Assembly: GCA_009829735.1 (NCBI GenBank)
Contig: CM020618.1
Location: 12,305,119-12,369,118, forward strand
Direction: 5' to 3'
Length of the DNA: 64,000 bases
Source of the DNA: Pyropia yezoensis
Lineage: Eukaryota > Rhodophyta > Bangiophyceae > Bangiales > Bangiaceae
Shown: positions 33,601-43,566 of the stretch, piece after piece
How positions within the stretch are numbered: the first letter of the stretch is position 1
How the letters are laid out: each line of letters opens with the position of its first letter
Position numbers and translations under genes: made by a program
Notes under the pieces: generated by a model
The model's input: the letters and a program-made list of their open reading frames with translations, nothing else
What the model was told of the DNA's origin: nothing
Databases searched by the model: none

Positions 33601-33710
33601 TTTTTCGGTGCCTGAGGTGCAAGCATCTGCCTGTATTTACTGCATTTCAAACAGGCGTTGAAATACAGGAAAACATGCAGTGAAATACAGTGGTTCCGGT
33701 CGCCGACGAT
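30642..33710. mobile_element. nested 3.07 kb insertion with terminal inverted repeats
   Basis: It splits Copia pol between integrase and reverse transcriptase. The left end (30642-30662, ATCGTCGGCAACCGGAACCA plus C) and the right end (33690-33710) are inverse complements over 21 bp with one mismatch. The trinucleotide GTG flanks both ends (30639-30641 and 33711-33713), a possible 3-bp target duplication. A second, weaker inverted similarity (CACTGCATG at 30681-30689 and its complement at 33673-33681) lies just inside. No transposase was recognised. The interior is pyrimidine-rich at 32200-32480 and has two diverged copies of a ~135-bp segment (32515-32650 and 32954-33090). It is probably a non-autonomous DNA transposon of unknown superfamily. 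Confidence 0.6.
33631..33690. repeat. complex hairpin next to the right end of the nested insertion
   Basis: CTGTATTTACTGCAT near the left of this stretch pairs with ATGCAGTGAAATACAG at its right, with one bulged base. The loop holds a second palindrome, TTTCAA with TTGAAA. Structured ends are common in non-autonomous elements. Confidence 0.5.
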
Positions 33711-35543
33711 GTGGCTGAGTCGGAGTCTGCCCCGGCTGATGCTGTCGACGACACCAGTCCAGAACCGCCTGCTCAGCCTGCGGTGGACACCCCACCTCCA
33801 CCGGGTGACAGTGGGGACCTACCCACGGATGGTGCCTGGCTGGATTCCATCCTCGGCGGCGAGCAGCTATTGTGCAAGGTGTACCAGGCCGGTAATGGTA
33901 CTATGGGTCGCACAAATATGCCGGCGATGCCCGGGCTAGCTGACAAGCGAGCGTCAGTGTACCTCACGGTGAACGTGCCGACTGGCGACGCTCGCCTTAA
34001 GACGGCCCGTTTTAAAGCTGCTGCCCGCAAGGAAGCGGAGGGGCTGCAGGACCGTGGCGCCTTCCGCAAGGTCAAACGGCGTGATTTGCCACCTAACGCC
34101 AACGTCATTAAGGGCCGGTTTTTCTTCACCTTGAAGGAGTTCAACACTCCGGAGGAGCAAGCTAAGGCACGCTACGTAGCACAAGGGCAGCTAGACAAGG
34201 CCAAGGCTTTTGTAGTACACAACTCTTCTACGCTCAGGCAACGCTCTACTCGCATCATCCTGTCAACCTCGATCAACAAAGGTTTTAGACTCTTCTTCCA
34301 CGACATCACCCAGGCCTACCTCCAAAGTCGGGAAAAGTTCACTAGAGAAGTCTACCTCGACCCGCGCCCAACCGACCGAGAACTGTTTTGCCTCGACGAC
34401 GATGAGGTCCTACTGCTTTTGCTTCCGTTGTATGGTGTTTGTGACGCCGGGGACTACTGGGTTGACACCATGTCAAGCCACCTCCGTGTCGACCTGGCTA
34501 TGGTCCCCCTCGTCTCTGACCCCTCGGTGTTTGTCAAGCGGGCTAGTGATGCCGAGCTCCAGGGTATGACGGGCACCTACGTGGACGACCTGGCCAACGG
34601 TGGTGACAATGGCTTCCAGGAGTTGACGGAGAAGACTCTGGAGCGGTTCCAAGCCAAGGAACGTAAGTGGGACGAGCGCGCCTTTGTTGGCGTCCAGTTG
34701 GCCACGGTGGGTAAGATAATCAGGCATTCTACGGCGGGTCAACTTGAGTATGTTGACAACCTCGCCAAGCTGACTACCACGGCGTCCTACGAGGACTTCG
34801 CGTCCAGCAGAGCCAGCCTAGCCTGGTTGGTGCACAGGCGGCCGGACCTGGCCTCTGGTATCAACCAGCTTGCGCAGGTCGGCGAGGGGTCTTATGGACG
34901 TGTCACGGTTAAGTCGTACAACAACCTGGATGACCGCGCCAAGACCAACCGTGACCAAGTCCTCATGTACAAGCCCCTCAACATCAGTACACTACGTGTC
35001 TGTGCATACGCGGATGCATCCTTTGCTACCAACGCAGATCACTCGTCGCAAATCGGCTACATCATCCTGCTCTGCGACGCGTCGGGCAACGCTCACGTGC
35101 TGAGCTTTAGCAGCCGCAAGAGCCGGCGCGTCGTCCGTTCGGCTATGGCGGGCGAGGTCTTTGCATTTACCGCCTGCCTGGACGAGGCCTTCATCCTACG
35201 GTACGGCCTGGAGCAGTTATATAACTGCCGCATCCCCCTCAACATCATTACCGACTCGAGGCAGCTCTTTGACGTTATCAACCGCGCTTGCTACCCTACG
35301 GAGAAGCGCCTGATGATTGACGTTGCCGCAGCCAGGGAGGCCTACAACCGGGGGGACCTATCCAACATTGGGCTGGTGGCGGGCAAGTGCAACATGGCCG
35401 ACGGCTTCACCAAGCTCAAGCCTAACGACGCCCTTGAGCGATTCTTCGACACTGGTGCCGACAACACGCCGGTGGACCAGTGGGTCGTTCGCGCTCCAGT
35501 GGACTCCGGCCCCCGTCCGACCACGGGGCCGGGGGGAGTGTGA
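33711..35543 (+). CDS. pol: Copia reverse transcriptase and RNase H
   Basis: Second part of the Copia polyprotein, now cut off from gag-integrase by the nested insertion. The frame is open for about 610 codons. The reverse transcriptase contains VNVPTGDARL, KGRFFFTLKEF, YVAQGQLDKAKAF, DITQAYLQSREKF and the catalytic TYVDDLANGG (Tyr codon at 34578). RNase H follows, with YADASFATNADHSSQIGYI, SFSSRKSRRVVRSAMAGEV, NIITDSRQL and VAGKCNMADGFTK. The stop codon TGA (35541-35543) lies inside the right LTR, a usual Copia arrangement. No ATG precedes the domain, so it cannot be translated separately in an obvious way. Confidence 0.93.
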   Translation: MAESESAPADAVDDTSPEPPAQPAVDTPPPPGDSGDLPTDGAWLDSILGGEQLLCKVYQAGNGTMGRTNMPAMPGLADKRASVYLTVNVPTGDARLKTARFKAAARKEAEGLQDRGAFRKVKRRDLPPNANVIKGRFFFTLKEFNTPEEQAKARYVAQGQLDKAKAFVVHNSSTLRQRSTRIILSTSINKGFRLFFHDITQAYLQSREKFTREVYLDPRPTDRELFCLDDDEVLLLLLPLYGVCDAGDYWVDTMSSHLRVDLAMVPLVSDPSVFVKRASDAELQGMTGTYVDDLANGGDNGFQELTEKTLERFQAKERKWDERAFVGVQLATVGKIIRHSTAGQLEYVDNLAKLTTTASYEDFASSRASLAWLVHRRPDLASGINQLAQVGEGSYGRVTVKSYNNLDDRAKTNRDQVLMYKPLNISTLRVCAYADASFATNADHSSQIGYIILLCDASGNAHVLSFSSRKSRRVVRSAMAGEVFAFTACLDEAFILRYGLEQLYNCRIPLNIITDSRQLFDVINRACYPTEKRLMIDVAAAREAYNRGDLSNIGLVAGKCNMADGFTKLKPNDALERFFDTGADNTPVDQWVVRAPVDSGPRPTTGPGGV

Positions 35544-35949
35544 AGCCGCCCCCACGTTTGTGCCTGCGCCATCACACTTCCCAATGTGACGAGACCTTGG
35601 CGGGGCGAGCGGCAACATATCTCATCCTAGCCGACGTGGCTGGACAGGTAGAGATCCTGCCAGCGGCGCATGGCACGAGTGCAGTGCTGCCACTGGGCAA
35701 CAGCCGTGCATAGCCCTGTACGGGGTGGCTGAGAGGGGGGGACACGTGAGAGCGCACGAGAGAGGGGGAGGGGGAGTGGCGGGTCCGCCGCGCTTTATGA
35801 GTGACCCGACCGACCGCGCAGTGGTCGGTTGGCCTTGGGATCGACAAGCCATACCTTAGAAGTAGACATACATATTGTATTGTTTGCTCTGGGATACAGG
35901 CTGTTTCGCGCTTCTCTACGCTTCACCTGTAGTAGCCATACCTACCACA
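35539..35949 (+). repeat. Copia right LTR
   Basis: 411 bp, starting TGTGAAGCC and ending CTACCACA. It is followed directly by GTGTG, the right target-site duplication. It overlaps the pol stop codon. Confidence 0.95.
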
Positions 35950-35954
35950 GTGTG

Positions 35955-37151
35955 GGGGGCTGGGAGCGGCCCAGCTCACTCGTGTGTGCTTCGTCGCGGA
36001 TGGATCAACTTGCTGGCCCAGCCGTCACGCTCGTCAGTGTCGAGAGACGGCTGTGGAGATCTCGTGCTGGCTGGCGAGGGAGCAGGTCGCAAGCGCCGGC
36101 CAACCAATAAGAGGCGCAGCGCGCGAATCCGGGGATCACGTGTGTCTCATCCCGTGGCCTCGCATCTGTGCCCGCGTGAAGCAAACACGGGAGGCCAGGG
36201 TCAGCACGAACATTTGTTTTCAGTACTTTTCATCATGAGCCACGCACGCATTGTAGACCATTGGAAGAACCCTAGAACGCCTTGAGGACACTCTTTTTGA
36301 ACAACGTAGAAAGTAGTGTCTGCTTTCGCTACGGGTTATCGACGACCAGAACGAATATCGTGCAAGAGTTTAAGATTGGCGAAGCGTCAGACGCCAACTC
36401 GCATCGAGACGGCAGACCAAGCAGTACTCCCTCCTCACTCGCAAGCACTTTTCTGGCACCTGTGCATCTGTTCTTGCCAGCGTGGCTCGGTTGGTGGGTC
36501 TCGAGTGTGCCGCATCTTGGAGTATTCCAAGACTGTAACAGGTGTGTGAGCCACGTATGGTTCACATTTGGTCTTGACTGTGAAAAGTGGCTGTCAATAT
36601 GGCTTCACACGCTCGAGATCCGCACACGGAAAGCCACTTTATGATGAGCGACTTCATTTGCTCGTTTGGCAAGATGTCCACAGCGTCGAAAGTGGACCAG
36701 TTGGCCACACGGCGGCCCACCAATGTCGACACCAACCGTGTAAAACACAAAGAAAAATGAAGCACATATCTGGGAAGGAACCCTCGTGTAGCCCCGCGTT
36801 CGGTGGAACTCCTTCAGCACTGCTTGGTCTGATAGCCCTCAGATAGCCGAGCCACTGAACAGCTGACACGTTCGCACACGTGGCGCCTTAAAACGAACAT
36901 TTTAAGACTGATGACCGACATTGGTGGACGTGCCCTGAGCGACCGACGAGGGCGGCGCGACGCGCCCGATGGCCAAACTGCCGCGCAGTCACCGTGTTGG
37001 TGCTGCCGCGCTGCCGCCCCCCCTCTGCGCCTGTAGGCGGTGCTGGGCTGGTGCACAGCCCCAACGGCGACTGCCCTGCGATGAGAGGTGCGTGCTAGCT
37101 CTCGCCCCGCCGTGTGCTCCCTGCCCTTTCTATCTTTGGGCTCCAATTGAT
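35955..37151. other. right flank of the Copia element, no gene recognised
   Basis: Moderate GC. No conserved coding sequence, RNA gene or repeat was recognised. Its right end is the 3' flank of the minus-strand membrane-protein gene. Confidence 0.5.
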
Positions 37152-39351
37152 TTAGGCAAGGAGCTCCGTGGCGACCGCCCCCGCCAGCGCGTAGACGTAG
37201 GTGGTCGCCTGTACCAGCATCAGACCGCGGCACACCAACCGGCGGATGCCCTCGGCCGAGTAGGCGCCCACCTGTCGGACGGGCACCTCAGTGTCCCCCG
37301 ACCAGTCCTCCCTGCACCCGTGGCGGCAGAGCACCACCGCGGTGGCCACAAACGGCCACGGCGTCGGGTCGTTGGGGGGGTCATCCTGCCAGTCGTCGCT
37401 GCCTTCCTTGGCCACGCCGGCCTCCGCCGCCGTCGTCGCCGGCGCTGCGGCCGCGTGGCCACCTTCCGAGCCTCCACCTGCCGCTGCGCCCGCCGCATGC
37501 TGGCCACCGTTGGTGCTTTCCCCTGCAGCCGCTGCCACCGCCGCCACCGTCGTATCATCGGCGGCGGCTGGCGGCGTGCTGGCCGGTGGGGACGGTGGGG
37601 GTGAGAGCGCCGTGTCGAGCGCCTCTCGGGCTCTCATGCGGGTCATGGCGGCGGGGGCGGCGTAAAAGGCGGCCGTCTCTGCGGCGGGCGCGCGGTAGAT
37701 GCGCTCCAGCAGCCGAAGGGTGGCGACGCCCCGCCGGGCAGCGGCGACGGTCGGTGCAGCGGCGGGGGAGCTCAGTAGGCCTTCCGCGTACGCAACGTCG
37801 TTGACCCACTCGTGGTAGAGGAGGGTGGCGGGGGAAGTGACGTCGCCCCTCTCCTCGTACGTAGGGTCAATGGGGGCTTCCAGCACCAGCCCGAGGGTGC
37901 CCAGCGCAAAGAGCCGGGTGAAGAGGGTGTCGGCGCGCTTCCTCCAATCGTCTGTCGAGGAAGACGTGGATGTCGACGCCGCGCCGGTGCTGGCATACCT
38001 CGGCGGCCGCGTAGGACGCCTGCTGCCTGCCCCGCTGCTGCCGGAAGAGGCTGGTGGGGTGGGTGCCCCAGCGGCGGGGGGTGTGCTTCCATTGGCCCCC
38101 GCGGCGTGTGAAGCGGGGTTGGATCCACGGCTGCTGCCCGCGACAGCGCTATCGTCGTCGGGTGTCGGAGGCAGTACCAGCAGGCTGTCCAGCAAAACAG
38201 ATAGGGCCACAGCGGGAGCTGGCGTTGGCAGCACCCCCACCGCTGCCAGCGCCGCGTCCTCCCCCACCGACGGGGCCAGCAGGCCCCGCAGCATGGCCCG
38301 CAGGCTCCACCGCCGCCGCTCCCGGAGCGCGTCGTTTCGCCATGTCACCCGGTGTGCAGCCGCCTCTGCCCGCGCCATGCCGTACAGCTGGCGCGCCACG
38401 CCCTCAACGGAGAGGCGCTCCCAGGGGGGGAGGAAAACATCGGAAACGGGAAGCCGCCCAGACGGCGCCGCCGCTGCTGCCCCTGCCTGCCGGTCACCAC
38501 CGCCGCCGCCGCCGCCTCGCGGGGGGGGGGGGCCCGGCGCCTGCGGCTGGGGGCGCCACCAGCAGCGCTACGTGGCTGCCGGTGCCTGCGCCGTCGGCCA
38601 GCGACGACGGCACAGCCACCTCGACAGGGGTGCTGCTGGTCGGCGGCCGGCGCTCTTCGTCTGCCTCGGTGGGCACGGCTAGCTGGATGAGGCGGTCGTC
38701 GGGCCCCTCGAGGGTGTACGCCCGGTCGGGTCCGTAGAGCCCCGGCAGCAGGAGAAGGCCGTCGCCAACGTCCTCGCCCAGCCGCGACGGGGACGCCCGC
38801 AGGGCGGGGCGGAAGGGGTGCAGCCACGCGACGACCAGGGCAACCACGTTGGCGGCGAGGGCGTCCCACGTGCGCGTCAGGCCCATGAGCGCCAGCCCCC
38901 CGGCGGCGGCGGCAGTGCCGCCGACCGCCCAGCCCGGCGGGACGGTGCGAACCCACGTGCGGAGCGGCCCGTCTGCGGCCGCCGCCGCCCACGACGGGTG
39001 GGAGCGGATGGGGCAGGCGGCGGCGACCAAGGCGAGGAGGCCCACACTGGGGAAGAGGCGGCCCCAAGAGGTGCCCTCGTCGTCGCCAATGCCATAGTGG
39101 CCGCCCAGGCCGAGGGCGGTGGCCGCCGCCAAGACCAGCCCCTGCAGCCAGTACTCGCCGTGCAGCACCGCCCGGCGGGCCAGCGCCTTTGCGCGCACCG
39201 CCGTCCTGGGCGTGTACGCCGACCGCGCCGCCCCGGCGGCGGTGACGACCAGGCCGCCGCCCAGGATGGCGCACGCCGCATACCACGACGCCGCGTCGTT
39301 GGTAGTTACCACCACCGGTACCGGCGTCGGGCCGTCGGTGCCGTTGTTCAT
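37152..39351 (-). CDS. multi-pass membrane protein, unrecognised; frameshift at a C-run
   Basis: Two minus-strand frames appear to be one gene. The first starts MNNGTDGPTPVPVVVTT at 39351 and encodes about four hydrophobic segments in its first ~170 residues (for example WYAACAILGGGLVVTAAG, and WDALAANVVALVVAWL). It continues through DDRLIQLAVPTEADEE to a run of 12 C on the coding strand (38521-38532). One C fewer restores a second frame reading GRLPVSDVFLPPWERLSVEG, then VARQLYGMARAEAAAHRVTW, which runs to 37152. Together they give about 730 residues. The C-terminal half is soluble, with alanine- and serine-rich inserts, and ends in a mildly hydrophobic segment (GLMLVQATTYVYALAGAVA). I do not recognise the family. 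A membrane-anchored scaffold such as an Ndc1-like nucleoporin has a similar layout, but no diagnostic motif was seen. Confidence 0.55.
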
Positions 39352-39835
39352 GGCGGCGAGCGTGGGCGGGGGGCCGGGGGGAGTAGGGGGAGCGAGGGGG
39401 GAGGAGGGGTCGCGGAGACGTGGCCCCCGCAGGCGCCTACTCTGTGGCCGTCCACCCCGTCCCGCCGCGCACCCGCTGTGCACCCCCCGTTGACAAGGCA
39501 GACGCCGCCACTGCGGGCGCGGCGGCCGTCGTGTGTCCACGGGGCAGCCGTGCCGGTGCAGTGCGCCATTGGCGGCGATCGGCGCTGTCGGCCGCTACTG
39601 GCGCGCCCGCCCGGCACGGTCCGCCGTTTGCCCGCGCCCGCCCACGGATGACGTGGCCTTGTCAGGCCAGCAGTCCCTCTGGGCCGCTCTGCGCCAGGCG
39701 CCTATGCATTGTATGTGTCCATGGGGTAGGCCAGCCCAGCCTTGTCAGGCCCACCAGCAGGGCATGACCCGCACCAACACTGCGCACGCGTCCCCGTGCG
39801 GCGCGGCCTGACAACGCGCGGTGGTATCGGTCTGA

Positions 39836-40023
39836 CACCAGTTGTTCACAACTCGCATATGAGAGAAGGCTGCCATGCTGCTCTCTTCTCGAAAAGAATA
39901 TGAGCAGACTGAGGAGTTTCTCAGGAGTTCAGCTGTCTTGTCCGTTTCTCCAGGCGATGGCTGGTTCTCTAGAAAAAAAAAAGGTACCCTCTTTTGGCGG
40001 GGGGCACCAGTTGTTCACAACTC
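39836..40023. repeat. 19-bp direct repeat pair
   Basis: CACCAGTTGTTCACAACTC occurs at 39836-39854 and 40005-40023, 169 bp apart. The core GTTGT-TC-ACAAC is nearly palindromic. Function unknown. Confidence 0.6.
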
Positions 40024-40788
40024 ACTTTTCATACGCGCACGGCATCCAGGAGGCCCCCTTACAGCTATGTCCTGAAAATCTTGATTCTAATTTCTTACTG
40101 CTGGTCTCTCTCTGGTGCGTCTGACCAATGAGAGCGCGGAGAGCTGATCCAGCGTTGTCCCCTTGGCATCCCGTATCACCGTCTCGCTGGGCAGCCGGGC
40201 GCACCCTCCCCTCCTCTGGCACTGTTGCGCGTCCCTCCGCGCCCCCCCCCACCTTCGACAGCGCTCGCTCGGAGGAATGGCCTCACATGGAGCTTCATGC
40301 CTGCTCCACTGGTAGTGTTTTTCTTTTCTCGCCACTTGAGGCCCTGGAGGAGGTGCTTTTCTCCTCAATCAACGGGCATGAAGAGCATCTTCTTCGGCCC
40401 ACTCTGACGCTAATAATCCCGTCTGGAGAGGGCTATCCGCGCTTGGGAGAATAAGAAAACAAGCCCCTGTACAGCAGGAGGGGGGGTGCCCATTAGGCGC
40501 CCCAGCAACCTCCTTGAGGAGACGATCGAGAGCGGTGGCGGGGGGGGGGTGAAGGAGTCGGGAGGGCGAGGGGAAGAAGATCCTGGAGCCGCTGCTAGCC
40601 TGCGCAAGCACCTTGATGGTTCTTCAATTGCCAGCACCAGCTTGCAGGCGCGATGGGCTTCTTGCTCGGTTCTTTCCAATGTGCTATAGCGCAACGAATC
40701 CGAGTGCGGGGGGAGTGGGGGGATGGGAGGCGAGTTGAGGCGAGAGAGCATGGTTGGCAAAATGCATGCATTTTTTGAGTCGCCTTTG

Positions 40789-40806
40789 ATTAAAGCATGC
40801 TTTAAT
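40789..40806. repeat. perfect AT-rich palindrome
   Basis: ATTAAAGCATGCTTTAAT is its own inverse complement over 18 bp. It sits in an AT-rich patch of about 110 bp in otherwise GC-rich DNA. Confidence 0.7.
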
Positions 40807-41955
40807 GAAAGACATTTTTTAATTAATCAACGATGTGTCATTTTTAATACCTTTTTTGACATTGAACTAAATTCCTCTGGACTTGTGCGCCTCCCACAAT
40901 GCGCCAGCATGAGTAAGCGTGGTTGGGCGCCAACCAAGCAGTCGCCGTGCAACGTTTGAGTGCCAGTGACGTCCTCTTTGCGCGCCCTCTATCCCTCCCC
41001 CTTCCCACCGTGCCACGAAAAGAGCTTCGGGGGCCTACCGTTTTCGAGTGTCGGGTCGGCTCACGATACCCATGAAGACTTACCATGGAGGTTGACAGTG
41101 CGGGATTTGAAGCCTCAGCTGGCGATCGCGGCGGGCACCGCGTCGGCCGCGTCGGCCGCGGACCGTCTCCTGCGGAAAATAACCCGGTTTTTATGCTGGT
41201 TTGTTTGCCCAGGAAACGCGCATTGGTGGCCAGGAAACGCCCAGGAAACCCTCTCAATGAGACAACGAATCGATCACGGAATTCCTCATGATAGAGTGCA
41301 CCAAAGCAGAGAAAATGACTTATTCTGTTCTCGGGAGCATCTCAGATGTAAGAATGCGGCAATGATGTCACAATCCAGCACTGACAGTGCGGTTGCACAG
41401 AACGTCCCGAATGCGCGCCCGAGAAGCGCCCCGACACGACGCCGGGCTGTCCGAACGCGGCGGGACGCGCATAGATCCGACACCCGGGCGTTCCGGGCTC
41501 GGGCATTCGTCAGGTTCAGATCCGGCGAGATGTTGCAGGCGAAGCGATAGGAGTATCCAGCATGCGTCAGATTGCGAGTAGATCAATGGATAGGATGACT
41601 TGTAAGCACCCCTATTCGTCACGGACTTGACTTAGATGAGACTAGTCCTGTTGGACTTCATCTTAGGACGTGTAGTATTGAGAAAGCGTTTCCTGATATT
41701 TCAACTGCCTTTTCTGGCCATGATAACTCGTACTGTTCACAATTATTGATTCTGGTATTCTTGACTGAGCGTCACGGTAGTTTATTCACAGGGGCAACAA
41801 GTAAGAAAGTATGCTGATTAGAGCGGGATAACGCGCGTTGGGCTATTTTTTCAGCAAAGCTGAGACGCGTTGAGAGCGCTCAAAGTGCGTGTTAGCACTG
41901 CTTGTCCATGAACAGCTGCACACCGTCTTCTGAAACACTACTGATGGGAAACGCC

Positions 41956-42372
41956 CACTTTCCCTTCGGCTGGGACAACGCTGTTAACTGGTCCGGGCGG
42001 TGGGCGGCCCGGTCGGCGGCGCCTGTAAGCTGGGTGCTGCTGTCGAGCTGACCCTGTGCCGGCGTGGCGGGAGCGGCGGCCCGTTTTTTGCTCCGGGGTG
42101 GGTCGGTGCCCGTCCGCCGCTTGGCGTACGGCACGACGATGCCAGGACGGTATCGCCGCCTGGGCGCCCACCCCGCTCTCTCTCTCTCTCTCCGCCTCCT
42201 CCCCTCACCCCCACGCACGGGGCAGCGGACCCTGGTACCGCCTGGACGGCGGGCGGACGCGGCACGCCCGCACGCGGCGGCCGCCGGCCGGGGCACCGGG
42301 GGGCTGAAGAGCGGGCCGCCCACACCCGTCTGTCGCCAGCGGCCGGCCGGCAACGTCCTTCTCCTTGCCGCG
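41956..42372 (+). repeat. terminal direct repeat A1
   Basis: 417 bp, matching A2 (46701-47117) with few differences. It begins CACTTTCCCTTCGGCTGGGA and includes a CT-rich tract (TCTCTCTCTC). Its right part overlaps the upstream gag frame. Confidence 0.92.
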
Positions 42373-43566
42373 GTTGCACGCGGCAAGAAGGATTACCAGG
42401 CTGCCTTCCGCGGCCTCGGCTTGACGCCGACTGCGCGCCTGCTAGGCGTGAGCATGGGAGAGGACGACGCGCGGGGCACGCCGCCGCGGGTAGCGGAGGT
42501 CGTGACCAAGGCAGAGATCGACGAGATTGAGGCGCAGCTCGCGCAGCTCCTTGCCGTCGTCAATGCCCCCCCCGCGGCGGAGCGGTCGCATTCGGCGGCC
42601 GCCCCCGAAGCTCCGCGAGGACGGACCGCCGGTGACGGCGGCCATCCACGCGACGAAGACGAGGACCGGGACGACGCCGACGACTCCGGCCACGACGGCT
42701 CGACCGTCACCTCGAGTGGTGACTCCCTGCTTTGCGGGATCGGGGACGGGCACGGGGGTGGGTACATCCCCTCCAGCGCCGACAAGGGACGGCGCGCCCA
42801 CATTGTGCTACACCCCGACGGTTTCGACGACCCAGACCTCCCCGACGCGCACGATCTCATTCGGGCCTACGACGTACCTGCCTCCGTCCGACGGCGCGAC
42901 GGTATCCCCGTCCCTTTCTAGCCGGACGACGCGCGCTTCCACGCCAACTTCCGGCACGGCTCCGCCGGCTACCACGAGGCCGCATTCGCCTACCAGGTGG
43001 CCGCGTGGACCCAGGAGATCTCCAACGCCGCGGTCACCCTCTACCACCAGCGCCACGACTACAACGCCGCCGGCCTGGCGGACCGACTCGCTGGCGCAGC
43101 CATGGCTACCCGGCAGCTCTTCCACCTCGCCACCGCCCAGTACGACTACCTCGAGTTCCGACAGCGGGACCCCGTTGGCGCCGAGCTCTACAAGGCGACT
43201 GAAGCGGTCCCCCGCAACACCTTCCGAGGCCCCAAGGGGCGGCGCTGGCTGTCGACGGTTGCGCGGGACGAAGTCAAGATCAACATCAAGGCCGCCGCCG
43301 AGGCCAGAGTCAACAAAGCGCGCGGCCGCAAGAGCAACCCCGGCGGAGGCGGGGGAGGCGGCGGTGGCGGCAGCGGAGGCGGCGGCGGCGGTGGCGGCGG
43401 AGGCAAGGGCGGCGGTGGAGGTGGCCAAGCAAAGAACGGAGGCGGCGGCCAAGGCGGCGGCCAAGGCGGTGGCGGTGGGCCTAAATCTGGCAAAGGAGGT
43501 GGCAGCGGCGGTAGCTCGTCCTCCGGCGGCAAGACCGGCGGTGGCGGCGGCGAAAGCCCCGCCTAA
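42064..43566 (+). pseudogene. gag: gag-like ORF with one in-frame stop
   Basis: One frame runs from 42064 to 43566, interrupted only by a TAG at 42919-42921. The likely Met is at 42454 (MGEDDARGTPP), since the part before it lies mostly in repeat A1. Before the stop there is an acidic region (RDEDEDRDDADDSGHDG). After it come an alpha-helical part (YHEAAFAYQVAAWTQEIS; LADRLAGAAMATRQLFHLA) and a long Gly-rich tail (about 43340-43560) with interspersed Lys and Ser. No zinc knuckle was seen. Its role as the particle or RNA-binding protein is inferred from position. The stop makes this copy defective unless it is suppressed. Confidence 0.7.

Larger units (their letters stand above)
26528..35949 (+). 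mobile_element. Ty1/Copia LTR retrotransposon, degenerate
   Basis: A 9422-bp element bounded by two 411-bp LTRs and a perfect 5-bp target duplication GTGTG (26523-26527 and 35950-35954). The order gag, protease, integrase, reverse transcriptase, RNase H defines the Copia superfamily. A purine-rich tract (GGGGCCGGGGGGAG) ends at the right LTR and can serve as the plus-strand primer. No standard TGG-starting primer-binding site follows the left LTR. Coding capacity is broken by frameshifts near 28255 and 29048, a TAG at 29402 and a nested 3.07 kb insertion, so it is not autonomous. I count roughly 16 mismatches between the LTRs, so insertion is fairly recent but not new. Confidence 0.95.
39352..41955. 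other. intergenic region with an AT-rich island, no gene recognised
   Basis: No supported coding sequence. The 19-bp word CACCAGTTGTTCACAACTC occurs twice (39836-39854 and 40005-40023). An AT-rich patch at 40760-40870 holds an exact 18-bp palindrome. The rest is ordinary intergenic DNA up to the left terminal repeat of the tyrosine-recombinase retrotransposon. Confidence 0.5.
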
